Part shown: piece by piece, positions 35,368-46,566 of the stretch
Position numbering within the stretch: position 1 is the stretch's first letter
Layout: each line of letters begins with the position of its first letter
Assembly: GCF_000004195.4 (NCBI RefSeq)
Contig: NC_030677.2
Location: 198,485,872 to 198,549,871 of the forward strand
DNA length: 64,000 nucleotides
Reading direction: 5' to 3'
Origin: Xenopus tropicalis
Lineage: Eukaryota; Chordata; Amphibia; Anura; Pipidae
Translations under genes and position numbers: made by a program
Notes under the pieces: generated by a model
Databases searched by the model: none
What the model saw: only the letters and a program-made list of their open reading frames with translations
What the model was told of the DNA's origin: nothing

Positions 35368-35570
35368 GGGCGAAGACACACGGATCTACTAGTAGTAGCT
35401 ACTTTGTCATGGCTACTAAACGCCAGAAAATCCCCTGCCATAGACAGTACTGAGAATTGCTTCTGCTAAAACCCACGTGGAGACAGTTATCAGTAAATGA
35501 TCAGCATTGTCTATTTTAGTAGCTGCGACAAGTAGCTGCTACTTGTAGCTCCATGTGTCTTCACACTAAT
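35368..35570. mobile_element. Miniature inverted-repeat element ('gcgaagacacacgg')
   Basis: The left 'gggcgaagacacacggatct' + 'actagtagtagctac' and right 'gtagctgctacttgtagctc' + 'catgtgtcttcaca' are inverse. The stretch 34340-35360 and 35575-36000 shows nothing recognisable. Confidence 0.75.
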
Positions 35571-36002
35571 AGTTATTGTGGGACAGACGTCAGTAGGGAC
35601 TGAAACTTCTGCAGCTGCAGAGTAATGTATCAACTAATGTATCAATTGTAACAGTTGCTTGGGGCAAATTCTGCCCCTTTCCCTACCTGCCCCACACCCC
35701 AGGTGCCCCACCTGCCCACTTGTTGCCCATTTATTGACTCCCTTGGGGTTTCACCCCCTGCTCCTCTTAGAGCCCTAGGCAGCTGCCAATGGTTTTTGGA
35801 ATTATTTAGCATTTTAGCTCTCCAGTCTGGACATTAGGCACAATTAGGGGCACATTGGGCTCCCCTTAACCGCCCCCCCCCCTGACCAGCAGCCAGTGGC
35901 TTCCATTGAACAAAAACTCATTGTGTATAAGTATAAAGATTAGGGTTCAAGTTTATAATCTGTATTGAATAAATGCAAGATAGCAGCTCCCAGTAAGTAT
36001 CA

Positions 36003-36280
36003 GAATAGCACTCAATAGTAAGAAATCCAAGTCTGGCTTGGGACTCCTCCAGTTACATGGGAGTAGGAGAAACAATAGGTTAGCTGAAAGCAGTTCTAAT
36101 GTGTAGCGCTGGCTGAAAGCTCAGACTCAGGCACAATGCACTGAGATGGCGCCTACACACCAATATTACAGCTACAAATACATTTGTTGGTTCAAGAATA
36201 AAATTTGAAATGGTAGAGTGAATTATTTGCTATGTAAACAGTGTCATTTAGAAATAAAAAGTATACCATAAAAATCATGA
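36003..36280. repeat. Dispersed repeat, copy 2 of 2
   Basis: It is nearly identical to 14490-14766 and in the same orientation. From 36285 to 37560 no gene is evident; a T2-like scrap 'taaagggcaagttcacc' lies at 37248. Confidence 0.75.
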
Positions 36281-37570
36281 TAGTATCCTCTTAAATAAAA
36301 GGGGCATGCAAAAAGGTTCCTGGGGGTGCCATATATGGGCTGTGATTGGCTATTTAGTAGCCCCTATGTGGACTAGCAGCCTACAGGCTACAGAAAATGG
36401 ATAATCATTATAATAAACCAAGCATGCCAGTACAGTCACTAAATAAAATGGTGAACAGGCATATTAACCCCAGACATGCCAGTAAGATCAATGCAGAAAT
36501 GGTTTAAACTGTAAAAAAAACGGTGTGTTCCACAACGGAACATATTGGCATCTTGGATTTTTTTCTCAAGGTAGTGGTTTTATAGTGTAGTGGGTTTGTG
36601 GGAATCAGCACAAAAAAAGCTAATTTTGTACCATACATACATATACAAACAGTATTAAGCTGAATACTGACCATTTGGACATTTACTGATAACCAGTAGA
36701 ATATCTGATAGTCCATGCCTGTGTATTAACCCTATCTTACCCCACGTAGACCCTACCCTGTCTCTCACATATAACTGCAAGCAGCAATGGGGGCGCAGGG
36801 ATGGACTGTGATCTGAGACAGGATCGTTAAAAGCTGCATTCTGATTGGTTCTTTTTTTCCAGACAAAAGATATGTATATTTAATGGCCAGTGGGTTGGAC
36901 ACAGATACAAACAGGCAAACAGGGGTTAATAGTGAGGCTGAAGCAGAACATTCGCTCTCTAACAACCTGATGTGACAGTAGGAAGTGGCTTTGCTGTAAT
37001 CTCGCAGCCCAATCTGATTTATTGTGCAAAACCCAAACGAAAACACCTGGAATAGGTAACGCACGCCTGCGCCGGCTAACAACCCCCCCCCCCTCTGTGC
37101 CCTGTAACATTGAATATAATGGCTGTTATACATACAATATTTATGTGGTTCTGTGCCCTTAATTGTTGTTTCACCCCACCCCGTATCCTAGCCATAGCCC
37201 AATATCAGCAGCTTGGCCGGGGATATCCGCTGACTTGGCAGATCATTTAAAGGGCAAGTTCACCATCCTACTAGAGTGCCAGCACTTTGCCCATTATAAT
37301 TGGGTTGGCTGACATGTTTGAGAAAGAGGGGCTCCCCCCCCTCCTTACTCCCGTCTGCTAATCTCTGCGAGTGTATAGTGCAACAGGGAGTCTGCAACCC
37401 TCCCATCTCCAAAAGGAGAGCCAATCCTAGAGAAGTGGGTATCTGGATAATTTATCCACTGATATAAGGGATTATAATCCTGTATATAATGTAAATGATA
37501 ATAATGGGTAAAGTTCTTCTTTTGAAAGTCCTACCACTACGCGGGTCGGTATCCCCTTTATGCTCTAGGG

Positions 37571-37877
37571 CAGGGATCCCCAACCAGTGGCTCAGGGGAA
37601 CATGTTGCTCCCCAACCCCTTGGATGTTGCTCTCAGTGCCCCCAAACCAGGGAGTTATTTTTGAATTCCTGACTTGGGGGCAAGTTTTGGTTGAATAAAA
37701 ACAAGATTTCCTACCAAATAAAGCCCCCTGTAAGCTGATAGGGTGCATAGAGGCTACCTAATAGCCAATCTTAGCCCTTATTTGGCTCCTCCATGAACTT
37801 TTATGGTGCTTGTGTTGCTCCCCAAGTCTTTTTACATTTGACTGTGGCTCACGAGTAAGAAAGGTTGGGGATCCCTG
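37571..37877. mobile_element. hAT-like miniature element, 'cagggatccccaacc' family, copy 1
   Basis: The 307-bp element runs from cagggatccccaacc to ggttggggatccctg. The flanks ctctaggg and ctctaggt agree at seven of eight positions. It shares 'aacatgttgctcc', 'tagccaatc' and 'gtgttgctccccaagtcttt' with 48328-48613. Confidence 0.92.
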
Positions 37878-39229
37878 CTCTAGGTAAACTCCGAGCTGTA
37901 GGATTAGCCTCCTTTATTGCTTATTCTCTGTACAGAGAGATAATGTAACATTCTGCCACACAGGGATTCATCTGCACTGAGCCCAATTCAGCAGGAACAT
38001 TTGCTTAGGGACATCCACTGGCCTATTAGTTCCCAGTCACTTATTACGGTCATTAAAATTGATTATTCTTAAAGTGAAAGCCCAATTTTTTATTATTTTG
38101 GTGCATAAAGCTCCGTTTTCACTCATTATTATTTCAGCATATTCCAGTCCCATTTCAGTCCCTGCCCCAATGGAGACAAAAGAAAAAGAAACCCTTCCTT
38201 ATATATTAGGGACCCCCCTCCCCGGGTAACTTTACCCCATTGTTACCCTAATGCCCATGCAGAAAGCTCCGGAGCGACCCCTGGGAAACCAACATGGAGA
38301 AACTTCATCTGCATCTTTTTCTGATAAGTTTCTCTGGCCCAGAGAATGAAACATAGTGATTCCATTTATGGGGGGCACCTAACATTTTGGCACCCCCAGT
38401 TATTAAGGCTTTCCTCGTTCGTTAACTTGTTTTGGAATGGGGAGAATATAGAAAGTTCTTACAGATAGTGCGCTGGCTGGAATCAAACCTAGGACCCTTT
38501 CAGTGTTTCACTTACTAATAGCTGCCATAATTGCGTTCCAACACGATGCCTCTGAGAGGAAGAGCGGGAAGATTAAAACGCAACATGCACTGGGGCTACA
38601 TTGTACCTGTACAGTTACCCATAACAACCAATCAGATAATCGCTTTCATATTTCTTGGTAGCATTAAACCAGACAGACAGAAATCAGCTTCCCCCACTGC
38701 CCTGTTAGTGTCCCCATTGAACGTGCCCAATGTTATCTTCGCTGGAGGAGGGACCTTTGCATGGCATCATTTTGGGCCCAGACATCCAGAACTGGGGGAA
38801 AGAACACATCTTTGGATCGACAGCCTCTCGCCATTCGTGGGTTTACATTTGCTGAGCTCTCTATTGATTTCCTCTCGCTGCTGGGAGGCAGAAGCCACTT
38901 TCTCCTACTGGAACCTGAGGGACAACAAGATGGAGAACAGTTTGGAAGAAAGAGAAAGCATAATATCATGTCCCCTTGCCGGCTGTGTAGAGGGGGGAAC
39001 ATATTATCTCTGAGAGCAGCTTGTATCTTTCTATCAACTTATTTCCTGCATTCTCTTTTCTGAGTACCCTGAGATCAGCATTTTCTATAACCTGCACATT
39101 CTGAGAAGAGGTGATACTCATATATATAACATCTAGGAGCTTTGCACGCACTGGCTCACCATGGTTCCACAGGCCTAAGAATATGTCCCTTATATAATTG
39201 GCTATAATATCATATATAATAAAATTTCA

Positions 39230-39660
39230 TTTTAGGGCTTTTTTTTCTTGGGAAACTCACCTGGGGCAAATTTCTCCCATTGCAACCTTTGAGGTGTCTA
39301 TAGCTGATACTTATCTTCATGTCATTAGGGTGAAAAGGATCTGCTGTAGGCATATCTGTAGGCCATGGCCCACAGGGAGATTAACCGCCAGAGGGTAAAT
39401 CTCGGCTACAGCAGGCGACTAATCTCCCCAATTGTCTTCCCACTGGCAATTAAGTGAATCACCAGTAGGAAGGCATATGTTTCCGAAGTCATGCAAAGTT
39501 TCCTGCAGAAGGAAAGGCAATAGGCAAAGCAGCACTTGATTGGGAACCAAAGGCGGGAAGAACTGGGCAGCGCCAATGCAGCTATAGGTAAGGGACTGTG
39601 GGGAAATCGCAGGGAACACAACTGCACTTGCTGATGTAAATGAGCCCTAATGTGTTCAGG
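39230..39660. repeat. Probable degenerate interspersed repeat
   Basis: The left words 'ggcaaatttctcccattg' and right words 'actgtggggaaatcgcaggg' look like the ends of a known frog element that features 'aatctccccaattgtcttcc'. Boundaries are uncertain. Confidence 0.35.
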
Positions 39661-39745
39661 GAAAAGGAGAAACCCAATTTGCAGCAAGCCTTCACCCTAC
39701 TCCCAGTTCCCCAGTCTCAGTATAACAATCCAATATACTGAATTT

Positions 39746-40141
39746 ACCTGATATAAGTTTCCTTTGTAATTGCTGTAAGTTGGTAAAGTATCCGGGAGCA
39801 GGTCCCACGGAATTATTCAGACTCCCTGATCCGATAGTGATAGTGCGACTTTGTAACTCTGGAAACACCCGCTTTCTTCTGGGCACCTCACTTCGTCCGT
39901 GTACCCCACCCTGGTTTCCATGGAAATTCCTGAAACCCCTGTGGATATCTCCATTAGTGATTTTTGCTTCTAGATTCCTCCCTGTAAACTGGGGGTAAAA
40001 TGTCGATAACAGAACAGAAGTGGAAACAACCGGAACCAAATCACTGAACGTGTTTCCTCTGTGATCCGGTGAAGTGGGAGCCATTACATGTGCACTACAT
40101 GCCATACAGCCAAGGTTCTGCCAGCCATAAAATTGCTCCAT
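39746..40141 (-). other. Unidentified open frame with ATG and a good splice donor
   Basis: From an ATG at 40141 the minus strand is open for about 130 codons (MEQFYGWQNLG..., then QFTGRNLEAKI, FRNFHGNQGG, VPRRKRVFPELQSR, LQQLQRKLIS) up to TATATCAG|GTAAATTC at about 39747, a good donor consensus. Composition looks protein-like, not repetitive. A second open frame of 82 codons on the same strand at 40438-40190 precedes it. I recognise no family. It could be a 5' coding exon, an old mobile-element ORF, or chance. Confidence 0.3.
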
Positions 40142-41915
40142 TCAGTTTATTCCTTCAGTGATTGGACAATGTCCTCTTTAACTTTACCTTTACTTTAATC
40201 CCAAATTCTCCATTATAAATCTCACACTAAACAGCTTGCCTGAGTTTTCAGCATCTTGGCTTGAAATAAACATTGCTTTGTAGCTAGAGGTAACTTGGCA
40301 ACTAAGGGTTGGTCTTCTAATGTCTTCGTTGACCTGCGTAACAACCGGGCACGCTCGCAGCCTGTAGCTCCTGAGACTGGCAGAACTGGTTGCCCAGCCC
40401 ACTAATCCATTGAAACAAACACTGTTGAACACTATCACTATGTTATAACTGATTCTTCAGTAATGCTATATTATGCTTACCATAAATTGCCAACTATTTC
40501 AAAGGCTGTTAGATGGACTAGTAATAAGGAGTAAAGACCGTTGGACTTAGCAGTAAACAAATTGGTTGAAGTTCTTTGGAATGCTATGGGCAAGAACCAT
40601 ATTGTAAAGTAGAGTTAAAAAAAAGTTGAAGGTCGTAGAACATTTTTATTTGTTATGGAATGCTAGATTAAGGTACCCAAAATCTTCTTTACCGAAGGTA
40701 ACTTCTTTCTGGTAAGAAGGCATAGCAGAACATTCCAGGTGCTACTTACTTGCCATTGATCTCTGTGGTGGTCAGATGAGTGCACTGGGCAGACACACAT
40801 TTTATGATACAGTGTTTAATTGACCTTTTTGTGATGGCGAAATGTGGGGTAGAAAATATATAGGATTGCCTAGGTAAGGCCTGCACTGAATGTTGGTGGC
40901 ATGGAAGGCTGACATGAGTTTTCTTTGAACCCATCATAGACACAGATGTTGATGTTGCATTAAGAGAAACATTTATTGATAACACATACATGGAGAAGTG
41001 GACATGGATGGACAGTTCCCACCTAACCCTGGAGGCAGTGGGGTTACATACCCTTTTGCTGGGGTGACATACAAAAAGGGGCCCTTGACAACAAGAGTGG
41101 TGTGACTTGGCTAAGGAACCTCACAGTCTGAGGCTGAAAACCTTGAAGAGACAGAACCCCGTATGCTACTGAGATGGTTATGCAAACCCAGTCCATGCTT
41201 CATCTTGACAGCCGTACCCAAGGGTAACTGGCCAATAGGTGAAATGCACAGTAAAGAGTCTTGACACATCTGCAAAATCTACCGCTGGGGCCCTAAACAG
41301 TCAGAAACAGTCAGAAACAGTCAGAATTGAGCAAAACTCCAGAGAGGTAAGTAACAGCACAGAGAAATGCGGGTGAACGACTTGCTTAGTAATGTAATTG
41401 AAAAGAAAAAGAGCACTTAATTGGCCAGATTAAATCCTTACAATGCCCCCATTTTCTGTATAGGCATTGGCATGGCATGTCAAACATAACAATCAGATTG
41501 AATCATAATAGAATCCAAGGATGTGCTGGATGTGCTCAATCCAAATCAAAAACAAATTAGTTGCCAAACTAAGTCCCTGCATTATTAATGGTGACATGAG
41601 TTTGAGGGACACTAATGACCCTACCCCTATTAATGACACAAACAAACCTTTGTTCTTATACCCGTGACAGTGGCAAGCCTTGTCATCTTACTGTGAGATG
41701 TAAAAACCCCTCTTACCACACATATCTGGCATAGACTCACTGAATATGAAAAAGTTGCACAGGAGCAGAACCAGGAATCGAAAGTTTCATTCTTTGTGTA
41801 GTCTTTGCGTATGAAAAGTCCATCCAGATGTAGGTACGTGACCCATGAGTCCTGAGACTTGCAGTCTTTGCATTTGGTGCAGACTTTGAATATCATTATA
41901 GTAGAGCAGCCACAA

Positions 41916-42092
41916 TGGGGGTCATTTATCAACACTGGGCAAATTTGCCCATGGGCAGTAACCCTTGGCAACCAGTCAAATTTTTACATTCATTGTTCTA
42001 CCTGCAGCTGGCTGGAAAAAGCTAATCACTGATTGGTTGCTATGGGTTACTGCCCACGGGCAAATTTGCCCAGTGTTGATAAATGAGCCCCA
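41916..42092. mobile_element. Fold-back miniature element, nearly perfect palindrome
   Basis: Arms 'ggggtcatttatcaacactg' + 'ggcaaatttgccc' and 'gggcaaatttgccc' + 'agtgttgataaatgagcccc' are inverse; 'gggcagtaaccc' also pairs with 'gggttactgccc'. Loop sequence 'cattgttctacctgcagctg' is shared with 24484-24650. From 40445 to 41910 and 42100 to 42505 nothing else is recognised. Confidence 0.9.
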
Positions 42093-42509
42093 ATGAGTGG
42101 TGTTAATGGTTGGATATCAAGCTTTGTCACAGACAGGTCCATCTAAGGTGTAAGGCCCACCCTGAACTACTGGGCAACGGTAGTGCATACGGAATGGCAC
42201 ACAGTACCCTTGACATGTCCCTTGGAGGATATCAAAAATTATGTTAAGCCATCACTGCTTTCCCAAGCCACTCTTTTAACCTCATCCTGGACATGGAAAG
42301 AGCTTAGAGTGTTGTACCAATGATTGGTTTGTGGGACCCAGACATGACCCAGACATGAGTGAAGTGTGGCCTTGCATATTAGGGCACGGGACCCTCAGGG
42401 GACTCACCCCACCACCCAGCTGAAGTTCATAGAAAGTCAGAAACAGAGGACTTTAGTAGAGGAGAGCACTGTTCATGGATTTAAGTCATTTGGTTTGCAA
42501 AGTAGATAC

Positions 42510-42735
42510 ACAAATGTATGTATGTATGTATGTATGTCTTTATTTATAAAGTGCTACTTATGTACGCAGCGCTGTACAGTAGAATAGATTAATACAAACA
42601 GGGGGTTAATAAGATAATAATAGATAAATACAAAGTATAAAAATAAATACAGATAAATACAAGGTACAGTTGCAATAAGTTAAGAGGCAAAGACACAAGA
42701 GGATGGAGGTCCCTGCCCCGTAGAGCTTACAATCT
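42510..42735 (-). mobile_element. LINE/SINE-type 3' end, reverse orientation
   Basis: A (TGTA)n run is followed by 'tctttatttataaagtgcta' + 'cttatgtacgcagcgctgta', then 'gtccctgccccgtagagctt' + 'acaatctat'. This is the reverse complement of the 3' tail at 13575-13770. From 42740 to 44010 nothing else is recognised. Confidence 0.75.
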
Positions 42736-44101
42736 ATATGGGAGGGTAACTTACAGACACAAATAGGCAAATATAAGTGCTGTAGGTCACAGTGGGTGAC
42801 ACTACAATATAAGTGCCAGTTCCCAGATCAGGTGCTGGGTGAGTGCCCCAAAAGGGAGTCTTTAAGTTTAGTTTTAAAAAGACTGAGGGAGGATTCTCTC
42901 CGGAGGCAACATTTTCCAAACATGAACACAATTCAGTCCAATATGGAACAATAGTTTAGTTGGAATTTCCTTATCAAAAAATAATTTTCCAAAGACTGTT
43001 CTTAATGACGAAGCTTAAGGAGGCCCTGAGAATTGTGCCTAATGGCCCCGACGGCTGGTGGGTGGATGATGGTACTGGGGAGTTTAATGATTCTACCAGT
43101 TTTGGAACTGATACTTCATGTGGTATTTCTAGTATTTCTGTTCCACTGGCATTTCTTATAACTTTCTGTTCTGTGGAAAGAGATTCACCTGTGCACCTTT
43201 AGGCATTAATGGGTTCTAGGAAATCACAACGGCAGGAGTTTCCCCGGTGCTACAGTGGGCGTTGTATTGATCACTAGCAATGATATTACCCACCTTACAT
43301 ATGGTTTTACCTATACTGAATGTACTAATAAATCTGATAATTGGGTTTGGATATATTATGGAAGCACTGAAGTTGGCAATGTGCCCTGGGGATATATTTT
43401 TGTGTGATAAAGGCTATTTTATTTACAGTAGATACCCCCTAACACTGTTCTGTTTACATTAATTTCTAAATTAGTAAGCAAGGGGCTCAACAGAGTGACA
43501 TGCACAAAAGTAGCAAATCTCACACTCCATTACAGACTAGAGAAAGAAACAGATAGCTTTGACACATTTACACAAAACTACTACAGAACTAAACCCTTAA
43601 CCGGAATAGGGCTAGAAATGCTATATTTATATACTGAACTTTTTGAACCAACCTAAAGGTTCATCATCTCTAGAACAGTAATGATCCTGTAGATCCTGTA
43701 CCCAATAGCATTGACTTTTCTCAGTTCTTAGGTTGATGTCCATGTTCTTCCAGATCTTCTCTCATTGCAGAACAACCAAATCGATTTTGGAACCTAGGAA
43801 ATGGAAACCTGAAACTGATTCTATTTCTTTTTATAGTCTTTTTATCTTTATTTATTCCAGTCCTTCTTTATGACTTTTTATTGATGTTTTTTACTTTTAG
43901 AATGATCTGCTTTTTCTGCCAGCAGATTGAATATACAAATGTTTGCCTGTGTTGGGTGGGAAATATAGCAATCAGAAGCTTACTGATCCCCATTGTGTGA
44001 ATAAAAGACCATTATTATTATTATTTATATAGCCCCATCAATTTACACAGCACTTTACAGAATAGAGGGGTACAAAAGACAGAACAGTTAACATGTACAT
44101 A

Positions 44102-45706
44102 CAGTGGCTTGCAAAAGTATTCGGCCCCCTTGAACTTTTCCACATTTTGTCACATTACAGCCACAAACATGAATCAATTTTATCGGAATTCCACGTGAAA
44201 GACCAATACAAAGTGGTGTACACGTGAGAAGTGGAAGGAAAATCATACATGATTCCAAACATTTTTTACAAATAAATAACTGCAAAGTGGGGTGTGCGTA
44301 ATTATTCAGCCCCCTGAGTCAATACTTTGTAGAACCACCTTTTGCTGCAATTCCAGCTGCCAGGCTTTTAGGGTATGTCTCTACCAGCTTTGCCCATCTA
44401 CAGACTGAAATCCTTGCCCATTCTTCTTTGCAAAACAGCTCCAGCTCAGTCAGATTAGATGGACAGCGTTTGGGAACAGCAGTTTTCAGATCTTGCCACA
44501 GATTCTCCATTGGATTTAGATCTGGACTTTGACTGGGCCATTCTAACACATGAATATGTTTTGTTTTAAACCATTCCATTGTTGCCCTGGCTTTATGTTT
44601 AGGGTCGTTGTTCTGCTGGAAGGGGAACCTCCGCCCCAGTCTCAAGTCTTTTGCAGACTCCAAGAGGTTTTCTTCCAAGATTGCCCTGTATTTGGCTCCA
44701 TCCATCTTCCCATCAACTCTGACCAGCTTCCCTGTCCCTGCTGAAGAGAAGCCCCCCCAGAGCATGATGCTGCCCCCCCATATGTGACAGTGGGGATGGT
44801 GTGTTCAGAGTGATGTGCAGTGTTAGTTTTCCGCCACACATAGCGTTTTGCATTTTGGCCAAAAAGTTCCATTTTGGTCTCATCTGACCAGAGCACCTTC
44901 TTCCACATGTTTGCTGTGTCCCCCACATGGCTTGTGGCAAACTGCAAACAGGACTTCTTATGGTTTTCTGTTAACAATGGCTTTCTTCTTGCCACTCTTC
45001 CATAAAGGCCAACTTTGTGCAGTGCACGACTAATAGTTGTCCTATGGACAGATTCCCCCACCTGAGCTGTAGATCTCTGCAGCTCCCCCAGAGTCACCAT
45101 GGGCCTCTTGGCTGCATTTCTGATCAGCGCTCTCCTTGTTCGGCCTGTGAGTTTAGGTGGACGGCCTTGTCTTGGTAGGGTTACAGTTGTGCCATACTCC
45201 TTCCATTTCTGAATGATCGGTGGAACAGTGCTCCGTGGGATGTTCAAGGCTTTGGAAATCTTTTTGTAGCCTAAGCCTGCTTTAAATTTCTCAATAACTT
45301 TATCCCTGACCTGTCTGGTGTGTTCTTTGGACTTCATGGTGTTGTTGCTCCCAATATTCTCTTAGACAACCTCTGAGGCCGTCACAGAGCAGCTGTATTT
45401 GTACTGACATTAGATTACACACGGGTGCACTCTATTTAGTCATTAGCACTCATCAGGCAATGTCTATGGGCAACTGACTGCACTCAGACCAAAGGGGGCT
45501 GAATAATTACGCACACCCCACTTTGCAGTTATTTATTTGTAAAAAATGTTTGGAATCATGTATGATTTTCGTTCCACTTCTCACGTGTACACCACTTTGT
45601 ATTGGTCTTTCACGTGGAATTCCAATAAAATTGATTCATGTTTGTGGCTGTAATGTGACAAAATGTGGAAAAGTTCAAGGGGGCCGAATACTTTTGCAAG
45701 CCACTG
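44102..45706 (-). mobile_element. Full-length Tc1-family transposon
   Basis: The 1605-bp element is bounded by TA (44100-44101 and 45707-45708). Long terminal inverted repeats of about 213 bases start cagtggcttgcaaaagtatt at the left and end with the exact inverse. The two arms differ at only a few positions (for example tatcggaatt versus tattggaatt), which suggests recent insertion. The gene between them is a defective transposase. Confidence 0.95.
44319..45337 (-). pseudogene. Tc1-family DDE transposase, frameshifted and catalytically altered
   Basis: The frame from the ATG at 45337 reads MKSKEHTRQVRDKVIEKFKA, then a paired-like DNA-binding domain, the linker GRPPKLTGRTRR and the first catalytic Asp in LWSDETKMELFG. 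Near codon 186 it breaks at a run of seven G (44773-44779), and coding resumes in another frame with IMLWGGFSSAGTG, ending GGSTKY* at 44319. Total length would be about 340 residues, as expected for the family. The second catalytic Asp position (QQ-x-NDPKHK, codon 44612-44610) is Asn; the Glu in NPMENLW remains, 35 residues on, in DD34E spacing. Two independent defects mean it should not be active. Confidence 0.93.
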
Positions 45707-46566
45707 TATAAACAATTCACAAAAATGGTTTGCAGTTACATTTGGATGAGGATCGGAGATGCTAGGGGGAGGGCAATGCTCGCAAGAGCTTACATTCTAA
45801 AAGGGAGGGCTGAGACATATTGACTGTAGATAGTCAATACTGTTCTGTGTCGATGTGCTATTTATGTTATTATACATAGTGTTCTTATATGTGTGTCTGG
45901 CTCTTTCTAAGTGTATTTGTGGCCCTCAGTTCATTAGACTTATCCCTACTGGATACTGCATATCATGACCTGGTTGAATATAAACCATAATAGACTTGAC
46001 TTTCTGTCATCTGATAAACAAACAACTGTTCAACAACATCTTATACTGATTCTTGCAGCTCTTGGTGCTCCCCATGGTCTCCAACAGAGATCTTTAAAGG
46101 TCCAACTATACCAGTCTATCTAGGATCAAGTATTTATTTGCTTCCTACTCACTCATATGGAACCTCTGTTCTTTCCTAGAAGCTGCTACAGTTCTACTTT
46201 GATATCCCTAAAAAGAGCAAACACAATAATGGTGCAGCGGTTCTTTAACTGAGACTTAAAGGCCCCAAAGGACACAGTTGTTCATCTTCTGCCAGTGGTC
46301 AAACGCCTGCTGTGTTCTTTCCTACTGAAGATCCTTTCCCTTAGGTGGACATCCCGGGAGTTCTGTTCCTCCAGCCAGACAGTAAAAGACAATGAGCAAA
46401 GTGCTCTACAAAAGCCATCGAGGAAAACTCCATAAATCAGTGAATGAAACCTGTACAAATATGATATGAGGGTGTGATAATATTAGGAGATCACATGTAA
46501 TTATCACCACTTTAATACATTTAGCTAGGTAAAGTGTGATGGGATAACCCCACCCAGAACTGCTAA

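Larger units (their letters stand above)
44013..45810 (-). mobile_element. LINE/SINE-type 3' end split by a Tc1 insertion
   Basis: The left part 'attattattatttatatagc' + 'cccatcaatttacacagcac' (44013-44101) and right part 'agggcaatgctcgcaagagc' + 'ttacattctaaaaggga' (to 45810) together form one copy of the family. The 44102-45706 element sits between them. Confidence 0.75.

Noticed and set aside
38531..39063. 160- and 100-codon open frames on the plus strand
   Set aside because: No splice consensus, no recognisable domain and mutually overlapping frames; composition does not favour coding.
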